From Parascedosporium putredinis (taxonomy: Eukaryota > Ascomycota > Sordariomycetes > Microascales > Microascaceae), in NCBI GenBank assembly GCA_949357655.1, contig CASHTG010000001.1, forward strand, positions 3,224,001-3,288,000: a stretch of 64,000 bases of DNA, read 5' to 3'. Below, one piece after another: positions 21,079 through 33,041 of this stretch (position 1 is its first letter; the number at the start of each line of letters is the position of its first letter). The notes below the pieces were generated by a model that was not told the DNA's origin, did not search any database, and worked only from the letters and a program-made list of their open reading frames with translations. Made by a program: the position numbers and the translations under genes.

Positions 21079-23198
21079 ATGAAGGTCGGTCAAGGGTCCC
21101 TGCTGGATACAAGACGTCCATGTCCTACACCCCTATCCAAGACCCAGAGAGCTAACTAGGACCACCGGATCAGGCCTTGAGGAGATCTATCAAGGGGAGA
21201 AGGATAAACCCCAAGTATCCATTACTCCCAAGTCCGCTGTAGCGATTGTCCCTCCCAAAAGGTTTGTGAACCCAATACTAGCCCTTCCCTCACTGGAGAC
21301 GTGCTTGAGAACAACTCCCACCATACACCAAATATTAGCGTGTACCCGTCAAACTAACCGTTGCTCTTGCCCTGTGCCTAGGTAATCCGGGCGCTCTATG
21401 ACTATAGTGCACGGACTGAGCAAGAGTTGAGCTTTTCGAGGGGAGACTTCTTCCACGTCATCGGCCGAGAAAACGATACGGAATGGTACGAAGCCTGTAA
21501 CCCAGCGCTCCCAGATGCCCGCGGCCTTGTCCCTGTCGCTTTCTTTCAGGCACTTGGCCGAACCGAGCGGGAGAGTGCAGACGGCGGCAAGCCTGCCACC
21601 CCCAAGGAACACGACTCCGGATATTCAGAAAGCGGCGCGGCGGCAATGGCAGCGGCTGCCGGCATGACGAGTCCGCCCATCTCACAGAGCCAGCGAAGCT
21701 CCAAGTCCGGTGGGAAGTCTGGAGCCATGGTTTACGGCATCGTTCTATACGACTTCCAGGCCGAGCGAGCAGACGAGCTTGAGGCCAAGGCAGGAGAGGC
21801 CATCATCGTCATTGCCCAGTCCAACCCTGAATGGTTTGTAGCGAAGCCTATTGGAAGACTAGGCGGCCCGGGACTCATCCCTGTATCATTTGTGGAGATT
21901 CGAGATATGTCGACAAACACCGCCGTTCCTAACCCTAACGATGCAGTCAAAAGGGCCGGTATACCCAAGGTCGAGGAGTGGAAGAAGATGACGGCAGAAT
22001 ACAAGAATAGCAGCATCACTCTTGGAAAGTTCGAAGTGGGTGGTGGCCCCAACCAAGGCCTTGAGCAAGGCATGGACCGCCTCAGTCTTCAACAGCAAGC
22101 GCAACCTCAGCAACAGTACGCGCAGCCTCAACAGGCGTCTCTCATGAGCCCGCAAAATGGTTCATACGTAAGCCTTAGCCCCCTCCCCATCTCACCCTAG
22201 TTCGCTGGGTCATCTAACCTTGAAGATAGCCTGCCCAGCCGATGCCTTCTCCCGGATTCCCGCAGCAGGCGAACGGGATGCAACAAGGAGGAGCCTACCC
22301 GACGAGTATGTATGGGTTCAAGAGCGCCTCGCAGCTCTACGCTCCGATATCTGCCCATATTCCGAAATACTGCTTCGCGGATGAAAAGTATTGGTTCGTT
22401 ATCGAAGCAGAGCTGGAAAATGGGCAAAGATGGGAGCTATCTCGCTACTACGAAGACTTTTACGACTTCCAGATCGCCCTGTTGACTGAATTCCCGGTCG
22501 AAGCGGGCAATACCACGGCTCAGAACCGAACATTGCCCTACATGCCCGGACCCGTAAATTACGTCACCGACCAGATTACCCAGGGCAGACTACGGAATCT
22601 GGACGAATACGTCAAGAATCTGCTCGCACAGCCGGCCCATATCTCGAGGTGCAACCTTGTAAAGCAGTTCTTCGCCCCTCGAGAAGGCGACTTCGAGGTG
22701 GAGCCTACACCCGTCGAAGAGGACTACCGCCTCTCGGGGAATTCCGGTCCCTCTTCGAACGGCGTTCCCGGCGACGGTGGCTCGCGTGATAATCTCAATG
22801 GGAATCCCTACGGCGCGGCGTCAGCCATGCCTCGTCAAGCAGGGGGCAGTGGGCTCAATGGCCAGCCAGGTAAGGCTATTACTATCCGTTTCACCATTCC
22901 CCTGACATGCTCTAATCATTGTTCCGATACTCTAGCTATGGGCCAGGTGGCATCATCTATGAAGGTCAAGTTCCACTTCAACGGTGAACTCTTTGCCATC
23001 CGCGTTCCGAACGAGATCTCCTTTCAGCAACTTTACGACAAGATTTGCGAGCGGCTTCGAATCGCGCCGGGCGAAGAACTCCAGCTCTTCTACAAAGATG
23101 AGGCCACAAGCGACAAGCCTAGCCTTTTGAGTGATAATGATTTGAACAGGGCGCTCCAGCGCAACGAGAAGCTTTTCCTCTTCGCGGAGATTGTATAA
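21079..23198 (+). CDS. BEM1: cell polarity scaffold Bem1 (SH3-SH3-PX-PB1)
   Basis: Scaffold that brings Cdc42, its exchange factor and PAK kinases together at growth sites; in filamentous fungi it also connects to NADPH oxidase. Exons: 21079-21084 (only ATG AAG), 21174-21261, 21382-22167, 22230-22869, 22936-23198; corrected length 594 residues. The tiny first exon is chosen because it yields MKALRRSIKGEKDK, the expected N-terminus. Domains: SH3 about 33-90 (VIRALYDYSA…), SH3 about 148-207 (GIVLYDFQAERADELEAKAG), PX about 333-455 (WELSRYYEDFYDFQIALL), PB1 about 516-594 (VKFHFNGELFAIRVPNEISF…LFLFAEIV). A Q-rich linker (about 22090-22135) lies between SH3-2 and PX. Two breaks sit in exon 2: G run 21194-21197 and A run 21257-21260 are each one base short. 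The rest reads cleanly. Confidence 0.93.
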
Positions 23199-25549
23199 AA
23201 ATGCGGCGCGACACAACTCCACGATCCCCAACATGGAACACCCTAGTGGCGGCCCCACGTCGATCTTATTATATTCGTCCCCTTTCCTAGCAAACCTGCT
23301 AGCTCGGCTTTGAGGGCGCGTAGTCTGCTAGCTTATGGATGCGCGGCAGAGATCCCCTATGCTACCACTCGACCTTTTCTATCTTCTTCCTTCTAGCATT
23401 GCTACTAGCAGTGTCCTTAAGTCATAGATGGGTGCCCGCCGTTGCCCGTGACAAGACACCGCTACAGGGGTTTTGCTCCTCCAGTTCTCGACCATGTTAT
23501 GAAGAATGATGATTTATTTTGATGATGGGACACGGCCGGCTGTGAGAAGAAAGCTGAACAATGCGACTTGCCCAAGCATCGCTACAAACGAACCCTATCA
23601 CCAAAATCTAAAGTAAAATACCCCCTTTATGCATTTTTCCCCGGTCCCCGGCTTTCTTTCTCTTGGTTCCTTCAATCTTGGTCCCTCCTTTTTCTCTTTA
23701 TTCTTCTTCTTCCTCTCTTCTTCTTCTACTCCTCTTTTTTCTTTTCTATTCTGCTTCAAATTTCATCTATACCAATCTTCTCTTTTTTTCCTCTTCTCTT
23801 CTTCCTCTGCCATCCACGATCCGTGGTGCATTCCGCCGATTGTTTGCGAAAGCGCCTTGTGCGTGCATACCATCATCCGCGGTGCCACTTCCGGGATTAG
23901 GCTTTGCGGCCTTCCTGTGCGTGTGCTATCGTGTCAAGCCTCACTAGTTTTTCTGATGTATGATTGACTTGAGGGCCTACCCTCAAATCCTTTTGTGTCC
24001 TGTGCCTGGAGGAGATCACATATAGATATAGACCTTTCGACAGTACGACGAAGATGTCATATTACTGTTGCTTTCTACGTCTATTTCTGATCTTCTGTTC
24101 ATTCGACGTCCCTTGCGGCGCCCGTTTTCAAATGATTTCCTTGCTTATCTTCTTGGTGGAAGGGGGAGTTGGTACTTAGGGTAGGAGAGGATGGGTTGCT
24201 GGGTCATGTACGGCTTTGCTTACATTGATATACTCTGTGTTTGGACAAGGGCGTTTAGGAGAGTTCAGAATGCTTCCGGCTGGTAGTTAAAATGGACACT
24301 TCTTCTTTTTACACCTGTGCGAATGCTGCGAATGCTAAAGTGGGAGGCGTGCCAAAAAGGCAAACCTTAACCTCGATCCCGAAGTGCGGCGTACTGTTGC
24401 TCACAGAACTGATGTAGTGTGGTGGGTGTATACACGCGGTCACCGAACAGAGTGTAGGAGAGAAAGGGACGTGATTCGGTCATTGTTTCTGCACACATGC
24501 GCGCGCACCTTCACCCCTAATGCTACTACATATTAAACTGCTTTGGAAAGGCCGAAGGCCGCTTCGGCCTCAACAATTCTCCTCCCAAACCTAGCCAACC
24601 CAACCTCCGAGGAGAAAACATTGATGATGAATGGTATACGCGAAACCAAAACCTGAACCGGAGAAGCCGTAGACAGAGAGAACAAGATGGGTCAAGGAAA
24701 ATAATATATGCGGAGGAGCTTTGACAAGGGAAGCCGGAAGCGACAGACGGGCTCGAAGAAGGCAAAGCCAACCGGGAAAGGTGGGACAACGCGTATATCC
24801 TCGACGAGTCTGGCAGGGCAAAGAAGAATCGGGCAAAAACGGTCGATCGAGGTGAAGAAGGGGCACAAGAAGAAGGCTGTCAAGGAAAAAGAAACTAAGA
24901 AAAGAAAATGGAGACGGGCATGGCAGATGGAGAAAGAAAAGCCCTCGGAGTATGTCGTACAAACAACCCTTGCCAAGACCATGCGTGATCATACACTCGG
25001 CGCGCCCTTTGCGGACACATGTTTTCGAATCCTTCCCCCTCGACAAAAAAAAAAGGAAGAAACGAGGCGGGGAAAAGAAGCGAAAAGGAAAAAGGGGGAA
25101 AGGGAAAACACCGCCGTTTTCTTGTGCATCTTTCGATGTCATATGAGGAATTAAGACCAAACCAAGACGCCGCCGTAGACATTATTTCTAATAAGTAGCC
25201 GAAGACAAGAAAAGACACGGAAAGAAATCAAGGGAACGCGGACAAGGATGTCTAGGGATATTGTGGCAGCGTCATCGCGTCACTGCCGTCCCTAGGAAGA
25301 ACCGAGCAAGATGAGGGAGGATGGCCGAGAAGGCCATGGGGTACGTATATGTGAGAAGTGGTGTGCTTTCGAAGGGAAGAGCGAAGGCTGCCCTCGGAGA
25401 AGGCACGAAGTGGTGGTTATGCGGGCTAGAGCTGGGGATAAATAGTCCACACTATCCACATGGATGGTGAATTTTCAGGACGATTGCTTCTTCGCTCCCT
25501 CCACTTCGAAGCCGAAGGGTGGTAAGGCTTCCATATTTGGCGTTCCTCT
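23199..25549. other. convergent spacer BEM1 / CENP-B-like gene
   Basis: 3' flanks of two convergent genes. The plus strand is strongly CT-rich at 23640-23815 and purine-rich at 24700-25110, so long open frames arise on both strands by composition only. The frame 24708-25154 (K/R-rich) and the facing frames on the minus strand have no known motif and are not called. Confidence 0.5.
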
Positions 25550-26762
25550 CTAAACGACGACGTGCGTTGAGAGATGCTCAACGGCTTCCTTAATAGTCCG
25601 CAGCATCCTCTGGTTCACGCAAAAGGGGCATAACACGGGCCTATCGTAGTTAGACACGGGCGCAGCGGAGCTAATGGGTTTGAGATTCAGATCCTCGTCG
25701 GCATTCGAGATTCTGGAGCTACTCTGGCGCGTCGGGGTGTTGATGGCGACTCCTGATTGACCCAGTTGCTCAGCGCGTTCCCGCTCCTGGCGAACGGAGG
25801 CGGCGCTGGCCTCGGCCTCGGCCTCCTCTTGCTGAAGCTGCCGTAGCGCGTTTTGGAGCACAACCTCGGGGTCGTCTTCGTTGTCGGCGTAGAGCTGAGA
25901 GTCGATCGGCGGTTGGTGCACAGGCTCGCCAGCACTGGCAGCCACCGCCGCCGCCGCCTGGCTAGCAACAATCGCGGCAGCGCCGCTATACGGGGCAGGG
26001 GTAGATTGGCGGCGGACGATCTCGTCGCGCACAAGGGCGCAGGTGTTGAGGAGGGTTCAACACCAACCACCCGGACAATCTGCTCCCTCATCGCGGCAGG
26101 GCTCGTATCGGCGACGATGGGCATGAACCGGGGTACGCATTCGGCAAGATAATCGATATCCTCGGCCGGGTTCTCGACATCACCGTGGCGGCGCTGGCGG
26201 CGGACCAAGAGGCCGTATCGCTTCTTGAATCTGTGAATCCAGCCAGGGGAGAACTCGGGGGCTGTTCGTCCTTGTACCGGGGAGCGCGGCAAAGATGCTC
26301 TTGGCTTTTCGGCCAATTCTTCGTTTGTAGGGTGGCGACCGCTAGCAAGGCCGCGCTGGTACCATAACAGTACAAGCCGTTCTACGTCGGGCCAATTGCC
26401 AAAGCGTAATCGGGATCCGCTGAGCTGAGGGTTATCGCCGTCGAGTCTCGAGTATTTCGGCGACAAGCTGTGGGAAACGGTGGATTGGCTAATGACTTGG
26501 CCGTACTCGCGCTGGAACCACTCGATGCAAGCCCGGTGGCTCGGGCGCGTCTGTTGCGTGTTTGCCCATCGCCGAAGAGCGCGTCGCTGATCGAGTGTCA
26601 AGGAATGGCGCTCCCGGGGGTAGAGGAGCGGGCTGGCCGCGCGGGAGCTGAAGTGGGTGTAGAGACGGCGGGTGGAGCTGGGGTATGCGCGGGCGAGGTT
26701 TCCGCGACAGGCGGAGGCGAGGTCGCAAGACCATTCGCCATCACATGGTCGGTATCGGCCAT
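25550..26762 (-). CDS. CENP-B-type HTH DNA-binding protein without DDE domain
   Basis: Corrected length 405 residues. After a Pro/Ala/Thr-rich N-terminus come a psq-like HTH (about residues 50-105: RHSLTLDQRRALRRWAN, SQSTVSHSLSPKYSRL) and a second CENP-B/Tc5-type HTH (about 125-190: VERLVLLWYQRGLASGR, FSPGWIHRFKKRYGLL). This pair is the DNA-binding half of pogo/Tigger/Tc5 transposases and of Abp1/CENP-B proteins. The DDE catalytic half is absent; instead there are an Ala/Gln-rich segment, a coiled coil (QLQQEEAEAEASAASVRQER) and a C-terminal CPFC…HLSTH motif that could bind zinc. Five homopolymer breaks (plus-strand runs G 26616-26620, T 26306-26309, G 26279-26282, G 26257-26261, G 26053-26055) restore one frame when each gains a base. 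The start at 26762 (MADTDHVMANG) is the best-placed ATG. A role in chromatin or replication-origin binding is inference from the family. Confidence 0.75.
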
Positions 26763-28485
26763 GGCGATGGATGTGGTGTTGATGGAAAAATTGTCGTGGT
26801 GCAGGGGGCGGCGGCAAAGGCCCAGTTGGCAAAGGCCAAGCCCAAAAGTCGGTAGGTCGAGGCTTGCCTTGCGAGCGCAGGTGAAGCTAGTCGAAAAGAA
26901 AATACTGGCCAACGCGATAATGCTAGTGATGGGATAATATGGACCTATTATCCGAGGGGTAAAATCTTGGGGGTGCGTTCGTGGTGATGCAATTGATGGA
27001 GTGGCCAAAGAAGCGAAATCGTTGTATCCGGAGAACCAAAGAGCGGTAGAATTTGGGGGAGGGTGGAAACTTGGTTGAGGTGAGAAGCGGAAGCGAAAAT
27101 CGAGGTGGCGGGGCGGTGAGATTATTCGTGTTACAAAGGTTTTTTCTTTCTTTTTCCCTCTGCCTCCTTCAGCGACTTGTTGTGGTGCCTTGTTTCCAGG
27201 GCTGAGGCCACAGTCCGCACTGTGGACTCTTGAGAAAGCAGGGAGGGAAGGCAGGTGGTGGAAGAACGCGAGCTCTGTGGCGCTTTCCCCGGAGCAAAAC
27301 AGAGCTAGCAGCAGGTTACATTGGGTGCAAAGTCATCCGATGGACCTCAATATTTCAACCCCCTTCTTGGCTTTCCTTCTTCCGCCTGTTCCACTGGGAG
27401 GTCAGGAAGGGATTGGCAAGGTGCTATAAGGATAGAAAACAGATTTGAAGGGAAAGGAGAAGGACGAGTCGAGGCGAGGAAGAGGGGGAAGAACAAAAAG
27501 AGAGAGAGAGGGAGAAAAAAGAAAAGAATGGGAGGGAGGATAGGATAGGAATAGGAGGGAGGAAAGAGTCAAGAGAAAACAGAGGACTAGGCGAGGTCTA
27601 AAGGCATCGAGGTCAAGGGTCTCGCGTGCAAAACTTGGTGTCAACAGGTTCAGATGCTGGAAAGCTCGAGGAACTCGGGTCCAGCTGCACCGTAGCACAG
27701 GTGGCCTTTTAATAGGAGAATAAATTCTTGTGATAAATGGAGCCAACATGGCGCTTGGTTTATATAGCATTAGATGCGCGAACAACAAAGAACCACTGTT
27801 TGATGGTCGTTTCAATCACCTATGACAGGCGCTCACCAAGTAAGGGCGGGGGATAAGGTTCCAGCCTTGACGATTCGCGTTAACCGAGGAGAGAACAGGA
27901 GCATGAGGAGGATTGATATATTCCGTGGTGGCTCACTCACCACTGCTCAGCAACTCCCTCAGTCACCCCTAGTGTAGGCGCCGGTAATGATCCGCACTTG
28001 AAGCCACCCAAGCCAGTCCTGTTAGCCAGAAAGGGACTGTCGAGCAGGGATAGGACGGGTCCTGCAAACCAATTTTGGCAAAACAAGGAAACTTGTCCCG
28101 GCAGCAACCACACCAATATGGGTTGATCTGCTGGGGCTGCAAAGGGTTCAGATATACAAGGGCACAGCTGCCGCTGCTGAAATCTAGATTAATGACTGAC
28201 AGCGGGAGATGCAAGGGAAAAAGGAAAAAGAACAGAAGTGGAAGCAAAGTCGAGCGATCCGAGCATGCGGTAAAATATAATAAACACCACCTGTAACCAG
28301 ATAAGCCCCCAGCCCAAATCGTCAATGCATGATTGATGTAGCCCAAGAGACCGAAAAAAATACTAAACAAGAGAAAGATATTTTTATGAAAGGAGAGAGA
28401 AAATGTGGAATCGGCGCCGTTGGCGAGACAAGTCCCGTAAGTGTGGGAGGAGTTTTGCGGTCTTGATGCCGGCTATGGTCTGTTT
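26763..28485. other. spacer upstream of the CENP-B-like gene
   Basis: Should contain the promoter of the CENP-B-like gene and the 3' flank of thymidylate synthase. The plus strand is purine-rich at 27430-27570 (GAGAGAGAGAG core), i.e. CT-rich in the sense of the minus-strand gene. No gene is recognised in 27000-28480. Confidence 0.45.
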
Positions 28486-29746
28486 TCAGACCGACATCTT
28501 CATAGCGATACTCTTGTGGGGGTCATAGCCTTTACAACAAAGTCCTCGGCCAGCCAGCCATCGATGCTCCCGCCCTTCTCACGTTTAATTTCCAGCGTTG
28601 GGAAGTCACGAGGCTCGCGTTCTAGCTGGGACTTGAGCGCGTCAACATGGTCGAGGTAGACGTGAGCATCGCCCAGAACATGGGTAAGAGACCCAGGGAC
28701 GAGGTCACAGACGTGCGCGATCATATGCGTGAGCAAGGCATAGCTGGCAATGTTGAAGGGGACGCCAAGACCCATATCGCAGGATCTCTGGTATAGCTGG
28801 CAATGGAGGTGGCCCTTTGGCCGTGCATTTCCACTATCCTGCCCATCTGCGGCGGGCGCCTCGGTCTTGCTGCGAGGAAAGGAAACGTAAAACTGGGCAA
28901 ACATGTGGCAGGGGGCAGGGCCATCTTCTTCAGATCTGCAACGTTCCAGGCGGACAGGATAATGCGTCGGTCGTAGGGATTCGTCCGGAGTTTATGGATA
29001 ACCTCGACGAGCTGGTCAACGCCCTTGTTCGTATAATCCGTCTTTGAGTCCACGTACTCGGCGCCAAAGTGTCGCCACTGAAAGCCGTACACGGGACCGA
29101 GGTCGCCCACCTCGCGGTGGGATAGCCCGACGTTGTCGAGAAACTCCCGGGAGCCGTTTCCGTCCCAGATTTTCACGCCCTTTTCGCTGAGCGCAATCGA
29201 CGATGTGTTGCCCTCGATAAACCAGAGCAACTCGGCCACGACAGCCTTGAGGAAGACTCGCTTTGTGGTGAGGAGGGGTAAGACGGGCTCGCCATCGCGG
29301 TTGAGGGAGAATTTGAGGGGCGTGGGAGCAAAGATGGCGTAGGTGCCGGTTCCCGTCCTAAGCAAAGCAGAGAAGAAGAGCAGAGTCAGTTCAAGCTCGA
29401 TTGCCGATCAAAACGGTGCTGCGCCCAGTTCTCTCTGTGGGCCATGTGATGCGCACTCCTTGGTCGTACATGTGCGATGCGCCGATGTTGCGATATGCGC
29501 CCGTCGTGCACCTCTCTCTCGCGACACATGGGAGCGCATGCAGGCCCGTTGGATGATCGCGTAGCTTCAGCGGAAACAAGGGTCTTTGTCTGCCTACCTG
29601 TCAGGACGGTGCTCTCCGTCGTCGAGGATGTCTCGCACCAGGTTGAGGTATTGATGCTCTTCGTGTTGCTTGGTATCGGAGGGGTTGTTTCTCCTGACCG
29701 AAACTTCGGCTTGGCTGAGCCCCTGTGGTTCGTTTGATGGCGACAT
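28486..29746 (-). CDS. CDC21: thymidylate synthase
   Basis: Converts dUMP to dTMP with methylenetetrahydrofolate. Exons 29746-29598 and 29357-28486, separated by a 240-nt intron; corrected length 340 residues. Conserved blocks in order: HQYLNLVRDILDDGEHRPDR, TGTGTYAIF, LPLLTTKRVFLKAVVAELLW, WDGNGSREFLDNVGL, GPVYGFQWRHFGAEY, DRRIILSAWNVADLKKMALP, the active-site PPCHMFAQFYV, then LYQRSCDMGLGVPFNIASYA and AHVCDLVPGSLTHVLGDAHV. The frame breaks exactly at the catalytic PPC: plus-strand G run 28911-28915 is one base short. A second break near 28529-28533 (AAAGG on the coding strand) alters the last residues; corrected, the protein ends with the family's KMSV-type terminus at 28486 instead of a false stop at 28500. 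Everything else is intact, so I take it as a live, essential gene. Confidence 0.93.
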
Positions 29747-30531
29747 CTGAACAATGCGACGATGTGCGGACAGGGGGATTTGTCTGGGATCAACCAATCT
29801 TGGAATCAAAGAAGACTTAAAGAAGGGCTTCTACGTTTCATAGAACCCTCGTCGATCAAGGGAACACGAGAGCTTTATTTTTCTTCTTTTTTTCTTTTCA
29901 GGCTTCTTTTCTCTTTCTTGTCTTCACGGGCAAACGAGGGAAGTGGGGAATGGAGGAAACGAGCCAAGATCAAGAGACAGGCCGACGAATTCACGAATTT
30001 CAGCAAGAGGGGCCTAGCCTCAAGTGCTCCGACGCGTCTGTGTCCCATTCCTTGACGCGCCGCCCCGCCTCTTTAACATTTGATGGATCCATTGGATCAA
30101 ATCCCATTCATTCACTCTCCTCTCCATTCATCAATGTTTTCTCTTGTCTTTTCACCCCACCTTTCTTCAGCCACGACACAAAACTGGACTCGGAGGACAA
30201 ACACCAGCTCGTCCATGTCATCAATACCCCTATTGATTAGCCCCTTCGTCGATGCTCTTTTTAATCCTGCTGCAAAGTGGGGAGAGCCATGTCCTCATCT
30301 GGACATTACTGAAACCTGATGCACCGCCTGCATTTCTCAGCGCTGATCAATTGAATCGAACATGAATCGACCAATTCGATCAGTCGTCAAGTAATACTAG
30401 CAAAGACGTAAATCGACGAGTCCCTGGTACCGCTGTGCAATCAAACATGTTCTTTTTCTTCTAACCAGCCACCCGTGAAAGCGTGCTACGAATCAACTAC
30501 TTCGTACTTGTTCCTGTGCCATCGATTCAAA

Positions 30532-30547
30532 GAGATCAATTGATCTC
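30532..30547. promoter_or_regulatory. perfect 16-bp palindrome
   Basis: GAGATCAATTGATCTC equals its reverse complement. Its core AATT/GATC words recur at 43997-44008 and 51747-51758. Position is about 0.8 kb upstream of the thymidylate synthase start. Function unknown. Confidence 0.35.
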
Positions 30548-31178
30548 CGTGAAAACATTGAATCCATTTATCCTCCTCTCTATTCACGCTACATGTATAG
30601 ATTACATGTCGCTGCTGTCGTCGTTTCTTCGGATCATGTCATCTATTGCAGGGAGATAGATGGTGGATCAATCTGAAGGTGTGGGCAGAAGCGTACATGT
30701 AGGCTCTGGCTCTGGCTGTCTGCAGGCAGAATAGGCTACATCAACAATTGATCTATGGATATCGATTGTATCAATAGCACTACACCCCCGGCCCCTTCGC
30801 CGAGAAAAGAAGACAATATTACCCCCGCGGCACCGTTGTTCAACAATGTTGCCTTGCTCATCATCCCTTCATCTTAATATGATCTGAATCATCCCGTTGT
30901 CAGCAAGCTCGATTCCATACAGCGGGGCATGAATTTTAGCCGCTCGAGAGGGAGACCCGGGAACAAAGTTTGAAGATCTGTTGATGCGTCCAACCCATGT
31001 TCATGCAATCGTCCGAGGCTGGGTCTTTTTCTTCCTGATGAGCCTATCGCATCTCAACGCTCCTGCAAGGGGGATATCTTGGAGTGTACAGCAGTAGCTC
31101 ACAGAAGCCTCGCATGATGAAGGCTAGGACGGAGGTAGGGCGATCCAAAGGCGAGGCGCAGCAGGCGCGAGCCTTGTC

Positions 31179-31198
31179 GTCTTGTCTTGTCTTGTCTC
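31179..31198. repeat. 5-bp tandem repeat
   Basis: About four units of CTTGT/GTCTT in a spacer; no coding context. Confidence 0.6.
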
Positions 31199-31320
31199 GC
31201 CTTTTGTTTCCTCCAAAGGATGGCAAACTAGACTCAACCATGGAACGGGTTGCTTTTTTGTTCTAGTGTCGTTTTCATGGGTGGGGAGGGACACTCGCTG
31301 CACCATGACTGAGCTCATAG

Positions 31321-31347
31321 TAGGCAAGGTAGGCAAGGTAGGCAAGA
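31321..31347. repeat. 10-bp tandem repeat
   Basis: Unit TAGGCAAGGT present about 2.7 times; non-coding. Confidence 0.7.
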
Positions 31348-33041
31348 GCATAATAGGATGAGCGCAGATTGTTTGAAGAGCGTGGAGATGTTGGAAAACG
31401 ATCGTACGGGCGTACGCCCGCTCCTCTCGCTTCTATATTAACTGCATCCCTGATTCGACCCAGCGTTGATGGAGGTGAGGGATGAGTTGAGGCTGATGAG
31501 ACGTCAAAACTTTTGACGACGGGGTGATGGGCATAAGATGGACATGGGCGTCAAACAATTTTTGTCGGCCTAGATTGGTTGACGTGAGCAGCCAAGACAG
31601 CCTCGACCAGATGAAACGAGACGCTCGCAAGTGATCATCGTGGGCTTCAGATCTTGCTCCCCAGGTTTTGCCCGTCCTTGTTTCGCCCCCGACCCGTCAC
31701 TCCGTCACTGGGCCTCTTTTCCGCCAACCCAGCCGCCATCCCGGCCTGCCTCTGTACCCCAAGCCTGCCCCCCTTTTTTATGGGCGCCAGTAACCTGCAG
31801 TGTTATCCTGGCCTATCGTGCCCTGCCCTGTCTTATTGACCCTGTCCTGTCCCATCCTATTGATCCTGCCCTGTCCCTGACACCGGCAAGAACCGATCGG
31901 TCCAACCCCCAGGAACGCCAAAACCTGCCAAAACCTTAATGCCTTGCCTTTTATTATCTGGCCCCTACTCCCTCCTCCCTACTCCCTACTCCCTGGGCAA
32001 AGCAGTGCCGCTTCAGCCGGCATTTCGTCCTGTCAAAGACTCGACGAAGCCTCCGATCCGCACAAATACCCGGCTGGACGTCTGGGTAAATCCAACGGCT
32101 ATTTCCCAAGGCCCTCCAAAGGACGTCCGGATGGCTGTCCTCAAGCCTCAGCCCATGGAGAAGCCTATACAACTAGCGCAGTACCGTTGTCGGGTTGTCA
32201 GGCCCACGTAATCAGCACTTCTTCCCAAAATCCCGAACCTTCTTGATCTCTTTCGCCTCGTCACATCGGATGAAAGTCTCTCCTAATTTAGGCGGGAGCC
32301 GAAAAGCGAGTCGTTCATGCAGGTTGTGTTTCGAGCGAGTGAGGAAGGAGCGGGCATTCGCGGTTTGGCGGCACTGCTATATAAATCTCAATGTCCCAAT
32401 TGATCAGACCTTGTATTACCTACCAACCCTGTGGCCATCGTTGATGCGTTTAGGCAGGGGCTGGAAACTAACGATATCTTCTCATAGAGGCATATCCATA
32501 GATACGTGTATATCGTGTATATCGCTAACTTGATGGAAATTATACTTGTCAACCATCCCATAATAATAATACAACCAGAGATCCCTTGACGGGGTTCTTG
32601 AGATCAGCCACAAGACACCCGCCACTCACAGGACTGAGGCGGCAAGCGGGCTATCCAGTTCGAATGGGTGTATGATTGCACTTTGGCCTGCGAGCCCCTT
32701 GCCAAGCTAGAACGATTGATGATAAAGAAAAATAATCCTAACGTCCGTAAAGTAACGCTCTGTTGACGGGCTTCTGCATTGATACTTTGGCTTTCTTCCT
32801 TGTAGAAGCGTGAGCTAATACTCGCTGTCGCCGTCACTACAGTGGGCAAAGGTCGAGAGGGTCACGCATGCTCCGTGCATTCTTCAAGTCCCACCACGGA
32901 ACAAGCTCCAAATCAGCGTGCGCGGAGGAAGGGTGGATGGTGGGGGACGCCACTTACACGTCTGCATCCATAGTCAGTAGTCAACCTCAATTCGCGACTC
33001 GATAACACCACGCATACGCCTGCGATTCCGAAAAAATAAAT

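Larger units (their letters stand above)
29747..33041. other. 3.3-kb divergent gene-free spacer
   Basis: Between thymidylate synthase and the dehydrogenase. No coding similarity. It includes a 16-bp perfect palindrome (30532-30547), several GATC/AATT words near 30080-30110, 30330-30400 and 30740-30775, a 5-bp (CTTGT) repeat at 31179-31198, a 10-bp repeat at 31321-31347 and a 7-bp ACTCCCT repeat at about 31969-31994. Confidence 0.45.

Noticed and set aside
24591..25160. Facing 148-189-codon frames in the BEM1/CENP-B spacer
   Set aside because: Both strands are open because of purine/pyrimidine bias; no conserved block.
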